From Cyclospora cayetanensis (lineage: Eukaryota > Apicomplexa > Conoidasida > Eucoccidiorida > Eimeriidae): DNA of 64,000 nt. Numbering within the stretch: the stretch's first letter is position 1; every line of letters begins with the position of its first letter. A program made the translations under genes and the position numbers. The notes under the pieces are model-generated. The model did no database searches and was not told where the DNA came from. It saw only the letters and a list, made by a program, of their open reading frames with translations. The stretch spans positions 1 through 64,000 of the forward strand of contig NW_020312700.1 of assembly GCF_002999335.1 (NCBI RefSeq), written 5' to 3'. Shown piece after piece: positions 59,236 through 64,000 of the stretch.

Positions 59236-62106
59236 TCAGAATCTCTTTCGAACCTTAATGGCGGGTGGACGCCATGCCGCTGTCGATGAAGGAGTCTCTA
59301 AGCTCCCCATGTGCTCCGGCCACGTGAGGATTTGCTGGCGCTTCCTGCTGGCATTGCTGAAGCACTGCTCTTGAACCAGCTGTAGGAGCACCTGCCCAAC
59401 CAGCAACAGTGCATGCTTGTTCTCTGGTGCGTTTGACCAACGCAACAACAGCAGAAGAATCAGTAGCCGGAAGAAGGAACTGTGCTGCTGGAGGTGCTGC
59501 AAGTAGCAGTCGCGGTGTACGTACACCAGATCGGTGGGCAGCACTCGCTGCAGCGTCAATTCACTCTGAGCCCCAGTGGCTGAAGCATCCGTGCATGCAG
59601 ACGCGTGTTTTACGGGGGCCGCTGCGCGTTTTTGAATCTGCATAGACTCCGGCAACTGCTGCCGTAGAAGGGAAACCATTTCTTGCTGGTGGGGATCTAG
59701 ATCCCCCTCAGTCAGATCCATGCTAACAAGGCTTCTGTAAGCCGCCGCTGCAGCAGCATCTGCTGCACATGCTGCACGGCCTCCAGCCGAAGCGACAGCG
59801 GAGGCAGCACTTCCCTCAGCAACCGTCGACTGAGAAAGTAACAGAGCGCCCTCCAGGTCCAAAGCGACAGACAAAGCCGCTGGTTGAGCACCGATACAGC
59901 TGCTCAACTCCATGTACTTTGGCTGCTGCTGCTGCTGTTGCTGCTTAGTGTAGTAGTCTAGCTGTGGGCCTTGTTGGTGCTGTGTGCTCCTGCTAGACGC
60001 AAAGGCGCCGACGGGGTGGACGGCCGCAAGTCGCAACTGAGGAGCAGAAGAAATCGCCGCTGCCGCTGCCGTGACTTCCATGAGACGTATGCTGGCGTTG
60101 TTTCCCTCAATCGATCCTTCAACGCACATGTTCTCGCTGTCGCTGGTATGCTGAACAGCTGAGCGAACAGCCGGCGCAACTGCAGCAACAATGGCCGCGG
60201 CAAGCTGCTGCTGCTCTGGCTGCTGCTGCAGCACCACGCCGATGGTGTCGGGAAGATAGTACTGCTGCTGCTGCTCGTCGAGCTGCAGCTGGAACCCACA
60301 GCCACACAGGTAGCAGCGCTTCATCCTCTCAGCTTCCTGCACGAGCACGCGAGCCGGACAGACGGATGCTGCATTTGCCGCTGCTCCTCCTACTGCGCAC
60401 TGCCGCAAGGCATTCAGCAGACTCTCGGAGTCGGCAGCGGCTGCCGCAGCCGCTGCAGACTCGCCAGTCGCGATTGCATGCGCTGCCTTCGCCAGCGCTG
60501 CTGTGGTCTCGCAAGGCAAGGCAGCAGCAAGCTGCGACAGAGCAGCAGCCCACTGACGCGGGGAAGCGGAGAAGCTCTTGAGGGCCCCTCCGGGAGCCTC
60601 CAAAGGCACACTGCGATGATGCGCACAGTCAGAACCTTCAGAAGAGTTTTCCTCCCCCCAAGAATTTCCCACCGGAAGGGGCGGCTCGCGGGAGCAGTCG
60701 CCAAAGTCTGCTGCCGCGAGACACCACTGCCACAGCTTTGTCTCGTGCTGCTGCAGCTGTCGAGCGGCTTCTGCTGTGACACGGGCCAGATCTGTTGCTT
60801 GCTGCTGCTGCTGCTGCTCTGTGGGACGGCCTTCGCGTGCCGTCGCAGCAGAAGCTGAGTGCTCTAAGGCGGAGGCTCCCGCCTTGGAGCACTCAGCTTC
60901 CCCTCCCGACAGTCCCCCAGATGCAGAAGCGCGCTGCGCAGCCTCCACAATGCCCGCTGCTGCTTCTATGTGCAAGCCTAAGGAGGGAGGCAGCCACGAA
61001 GGAAATCGGTCATGACGCTTTAGCGCCTGGAAGCGTCCCTCAGGAAGATCTTCCTGCGGTACTATCTCCTGATCCTCTTGCACCTCCTCGTGCTGTCTAA
61101 GCTCCGCCCTCGCCAGGGTGTTCAAAGCATGCGCTGTTGCCGCCATTTGCTGCTGTAGGCCATACTCCATGCCCGCGGCACTGAAGCCTCCACCTTCCGC
61201 ATCAGCTGCTGCAAGTGCTGCTGTTGTTGCTGGCGAGTCTGATTCAGGCGAGGAGCAACTCGCTGCTCTGATCCACGAGGCGACAGCAGGCCAGGGCTGA
61301 CGAGCTGCTGTTGCTGTCGCAATAGAACGTATCCTGGAGGCTGCAGTGGTGTGCCGCACGCCTCCTCCGCTTCCCATTTGATGCTGCTGCTGCTGTTGCT
61401 GCTTCTGCCTGCGGCGTCGCATGTGACGCTCCAGGTGCAACAACTTGGAGGCAGAGCTCGAAAAGCGGCGGGAGCAGCAGAAGCACACGAAGGGCTTTCC
61501 TGTATGCATCTGCTGCAGCAGGGAGGGGGGGGGCGAGGCTGACAGCCGCTGCGCGTACAGAAGACAGCTGCCTGTGACTTGCTGATGCTGTTTCTGCTGC
61601 TGACGCTGCCGAAGCCTCGCCAGCAGCGAGATTAGCAGCACCACGGAGAGGGGGGAGAGCTTCGAGACACGGGCAGAATAGGTAGGATGCTGAATGCAGT
61701 TCTGAGGAACCACGACGCCGGAAACGTCTTGTTTTTCCCTGGAAAGACACACCTCCAGCTGGAAATGACGCCTCAGAAAATCAGGCAGAAAAGAAGGAAG
61801 AACTCGACTCAGAGGGACGGAGGCTGCAGCGGCATGCCCGAGTCCAACGGCGTGCGGCTGCGGCTTGTGGCTGGTGCCGCGACTCGTTGCATCCTTTGCT
61901 GCAGTCGTGCGCTGCTTGCTGGCTCTGCCCACAGCTCCCTGCTGCGGCAGCGCCAGAAAGCGGCACAGGGAAGAGGGGGGGGGGAGAGAGAGCAGCAGCA
62001 AAGGGTCCTCTGCCTCCGAGGAATCTGCAGCCGAGGCAGCCGCCGAGGGGCATCCGGTGGCTTCCACCCCGTCCACGGGAGGCCCCCCCATGGCTCTCAC
62101 GGACAC
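59236..62106 (-). CDS. Pcf11-like zinc-finger protein with Ala/Gln-rich insertions
   Basis: A single uninterrupted minus-strand ORF of 956 codons. Residues 208-228 form a C2H2 finger (Cys208, Cys211, His224, His228; GKPFVCFCCSRRF then LLHLERHM) followed by a basic tail RRRRQKQ. Around residue 597 a second pair, CYLCGCGFQLQ, leads into DEQQQQYYLPDTIG, and after about 250 residues of Ala/Gln-rich insert comes LVYVHRDCY. Together these resemble the C-terminal Pcf11 zinc module (CxxC-x-F ... W/Y ... DAV ... YHxxC) preceded by its C2H2 finger. Pcf11 acts in mRNA cleavage/polyadenylation and termination. The Pol II CTD-interaction domain expected at the Pcf11 N-terminus is not visible, and only about 530 bp separate this start from the next gene. 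Assignment rests on motif pattern only; an unrelated zinc-finger protein remains possible. The start codon is the furthest upstream and may be too long. Confidence 0.55.
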   Translation of the reverse strand: MSVRAMGGPPVDGVEATGCPSAAASAADSSEAEDPLLLLSLPPPSSLCRFLALPQQGAVGRASKQRTTAAKDATSRGTSHKPQPHAVGLGHAAAASVPLSRVLPSFLPDFLRRHFQLEVCLSREKQDVSGVVVPQNCIQHPTYSARVSKLSPLSVVLLISLLARLRQRQQQKQHQQVTGSCLLYAQRLSASPPPSLLQQMHTGKPFVCFCCSRRFSSSASKLLHLERHMRRRRQKQQQQQQHQMGSGGGVRHTTAASRIRSIATATAARQPWPAVASWIRAASCSSPESDSPATTAALAAADAEGGGFSAAGMEYGLQQQMAATAHALNTLARAELRQHEEVQEDQEIVPQEDLPEGRFQALKRHDRFPSWLPPSLGLHIEAAAGIVEAAQRASASGGLSGGEAECSKAGASALEHSASAATAREGRPTEQQQQQQATDLARVTAEAARQLQQHETKLWQWCLAAADFGDCSREPPLPVGNSWGEENSSEGSDCAHHRSVPLEAPGGALKSFSASPRQWAAALSQLAAALPCETTAALAKAAHAIATGESAAAAAAAADSESLLNALRQCAVGGAAANAASVCPARVLVQEAERMKRCYLCGCGFQLQLDEQQQQYYLPDTIGVVLQQQPEQQQLAAAIVAAVAPAVRSAVQHTSDSENMCVEGSIEGNNASIRLMEVTAAAAAISSAPQLRLAAVHPVGAFASSRSTQHQQGPQLDYYTKQQQQQQQPKYMELSSCIGAQPAALSVALDLEGALLLSQSTVAEGSAASAVASAGGRAACAADAAAAAAYRSLVSMDLTEGDLDPHQQEMVSLLRQQLPESMQIQKRAAAPVKHASACTDASATGAQSELTLQRVLPTDLVYVHRDCYLQHLQQHSSFFRLLILLLLLRWSNAPENKHALLLVGQVLLQLVQEQCFSNASRKRQQILTWPEHMGSLETPSSTAAWRPPAIKVRKRF

Positions 62107-62638
62107 ACAGGCGCTAGGGAAAAAGATTCGAGCGGAAAATACAAAGAAAGAGGGGCCCTCCTAGAGGCCCTCCTACGGAGCTTCCTCCTGCTGGGCGCTG
62201 AATAGGGAGCACCCGAACGCCGTGTCAGCCACAGGAAGACGCCTTATAGGCGTCTTGTTCAAAATGGCTCACCTAAAACAAAAATTGCCACGTGGACAGC
62301 CAGAAATCAGGCCTACTGGAGCCTTGCATGCAGGTAGGTAGGCTGACCAGGGGGGGCTGCTGGTGCATGCATGCATGCATGGTCACTCTACCTTGCTCCC
62401 GGAGCTTGTACGCGTGTCTTTTCTCTCCCCTGAGACATGTTGGTCCCTTCCACTTTGCCAGTTCACTCATCGGGCACGCTGAGTGCACATTTCCCCTTAG
62501 CCCTTGGGGCTTTTCTCCGTTTCCGTGCCTCGTTAGTACCGCCTTCCGTCTTCGCCTCTGCGTGTGATTCGTTCCGCTCGTCCACCAGGAGCCGGCGCTG
62601 CACTCTGAGTCATCCTTGGGCAGTAGACTCCGAAGGCA
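62107..62638. promoter_or_regulatory. Short divergent promoter region (inferred)
   Basis: The Pcf11-like gene (minus) and UFC1 (plus) start 532 bp apart on opposite strands, so both promoters must lie here, possibly shared. A (CATG)n-type run GCATGCATGCATGCATGG is at about 62364-62383. No defined core promoter element was identified. Confidence 0.4.
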
Positions 62639-64000
62639 ATGGCAGACCAAGCAACCCGCGCTGTTGTAGATAAGCTTCCCCTCTGCTCCGTCAATGCAGG
62701 CCCCCGCAGTCCGCAATGGAACGAACGCTTGAAGGAGGAGTACAGGGCGCTCATTAGCTATTTGACGCTCGCGAAAGAAAATGACAAGGAGTGGTTCAAG
62801 ATTGAAGCCAATCAAGAGGGCACAGAGTGCGTGACAAATAGTGATTGATACATGGTGGGAAGGGTGTCCATTGAGGGGTAGCTCAAGCCTTCACTCCTCA
62901 TGTGGCGGATATATCTAAGCAGGTGTCTCCTTCGTGCATACGCCCAACCCATGCAGCCACACAAGCACATCCGTGCAGCTTTCTCGGTAGAGTGCGAGAC
63001 TCTCTAGCGAATAAAGGCCCCCTCGGCCTCTTCCTCACTCTGCTCTCTTGTAAGAAGATACCCACTAGGGTAGATAGATAAGGACACCTCTTCACTCTGA
63101 TACTTGTTCAAGCCACGCCTGGCTCGTGCTCGAACGTGTGCCTGTTCTAACAGATGGAAGGGGCGCTGCTGGTGTCTTCACGAAATGGTTAGGTACGAGT
63201 TCGATTTAGTTTTCGACGTAAGCCAGGACAGACTTCCTTGTACCGAAGATGCGGATGCAAGGAGAGGAAATTTTCCCAAGCTTAGGCCTGCGCATACGCC
63301 TCTTTTGACCCTTGTCGCTCTCTCCTCTGACCACCCATGCTACGTGCACTAGCTAACGCGGGCGAAAGCATATATTTCAGGCTCATTGCGTCTTCATGTA
63401 GCGTAAAGTCAAAAGCCAGTAGAAAGCCTCTACTGTGCAGGGGAACTAATAATGTAATTTATGTGGACTGTACATTACGCCCACACACGCATACATACAT
63501 GGATACGATGCATGCAATCGGCTTGCCACATCCTTGGCTCGTGGTCGTTTCACTGTTCCTCTCTCCCTTCTCAGCAAGTGCTCTTCTTTTCTCGGGGTGC
63601 ATCGCTGTGGCGTGTCGTTCTGGCCTTGTACAGCTGCAGCTATAAAGCCGTATGGAAGGCCAGGCCATGCAGCCTACCGTGTGCTTGTACATTTTTTGCG
63701 CATGTTTTTCAGATCCCTGCAACGTACCCGCTGACGCCGATTGATCTGCGGCTGCCCGAGCTGGACGGGAAGACTAGCAAGATGTATCGGTATGTGCTGT
63801 TTTTATCTGCGTGTCTCATGGTTTGGTGGCATGTTGTTCTTGTGGGTCGCCTTTCTTTGCACACAACGCCGTTTTATCTTCGTGTTCGTGAGAATGTTTC
63901 CTCCTCGCTGTTTGCTCCTTCTGCATGCAGCGGCGGCAGGATTTGTCTTGACGCACACTTCGCGCCTCTCTGGAGTAAGAACGCTCCAAAGTTTGGCATA
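62639..64000 (+). CDS. UFC1: Ufm1-conjugating enzyme UFC1 (E2), exons 1-4, cut by window end
   Basis: Exons 62639-62826, 63154-63217, 63713-63789 and 63931 to beyond 64000; all phases match. The start MADQATRAVVDKLP aligns with the canonical UFC1 N-terminus, followed by NAGPRSPQW and RLKEEYRALISYL. Exon 2 gives WKGRCWCLHEMVRYEFDLVF, exon 3 IPATYPLTPIDLRLPELDG and KTSKMYR, exon 4 GGRICLDAHFAPLW. The Cys in GGRICL corresponds to the catalytic Cys (Cys116 in human UFC1) that carries Ufm1 as a thioester, passed from the E1 UBA5 and on to UFL1 substrates at the endoplasmic reticulum. About 110 residues are visible, roughly two thirds of the family length of about 167. The C-terminal helices lie outside the window. 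The donor of exon 1 (GA|GTGCGT) is non-optimal but the only phase-consistent choice. Confidence 0.95.

Overview
This window is nuclear DNA of a coccidian apicomplexan, most probably an Eimeria species. Genes are split by many short phased introns. Exons carry long CAG runs read as poly-Gln, poly-Ala or poly-Ser, and introns are packed with (ACATAC)n, (TA)n, (TCTCTG)n and CTG-type simple repeats. Repeat-rich gene segments alternate with repeat-poor stretches that lack obvious genes, the feature-rich/feature-poor pattern known from Eimeria chromosomes. The species cannot be fixed from sequence alone.

Layout: (1) 1-300, a 19-bp tandem array. (2) 463-6453 (+), a split gene for a Myb/SANT-repeat protein, possibly SNAPC4-like. 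(3) 7725-9491 (+), an intronless gene for a secreted Cys-rich repeat protein. (4) 9.5-12.4 kb, no confident gene, with a possible minus-strand relic. (5) 12396-23002 (+), a NIMA-related (NEK) protein kinase whose last kinase exon ends on a strong splice donor and joins in phase to degenerate EF-hand-like exons and then to one 5.4-kb poly-Gln exon. (6) 23668-37116 (-), a complete 18-exon DHX8/Prp22 DEAH-box splicing helicase, reconstructed exon by exon with all intron phases matching (3768 coding nt, 1255 aa). (7) 37.1-49.95 kb, a feature-poor segment. (8) 49953-53110 (-), an RNase PH-fold exosome core subunit, Rrp42-like. (9) 54440-57463 (+), a KH-domain RNA-binding protein in three phased exons (670 aa). 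(10) 59236-62106 (-), a protein with two zinc knuckles resembling those of the 3'-end processing factor Pcf11. (11) 62639 to the window end (+), the first four exons of UFC1, the Ufm1-conjugating enzyme.

Most recognisable genes act in RNA biology: an snRNA-promoter-type Myb factor, a spliceosomal release helicase, an exosome subunit, a KH protein and a cleavage/polyadenylation-like factor. UFC1 implies a UFMylation pathway. The most unusual item is the apparent NEK kinase + EF-hand + poly-Gln chain at 12.4-23.0 kb. Exon boundaries were found by combining conserved protein motifs, GT/AG sites and phase bookkeeping done by hand. No transcript or database search was available.
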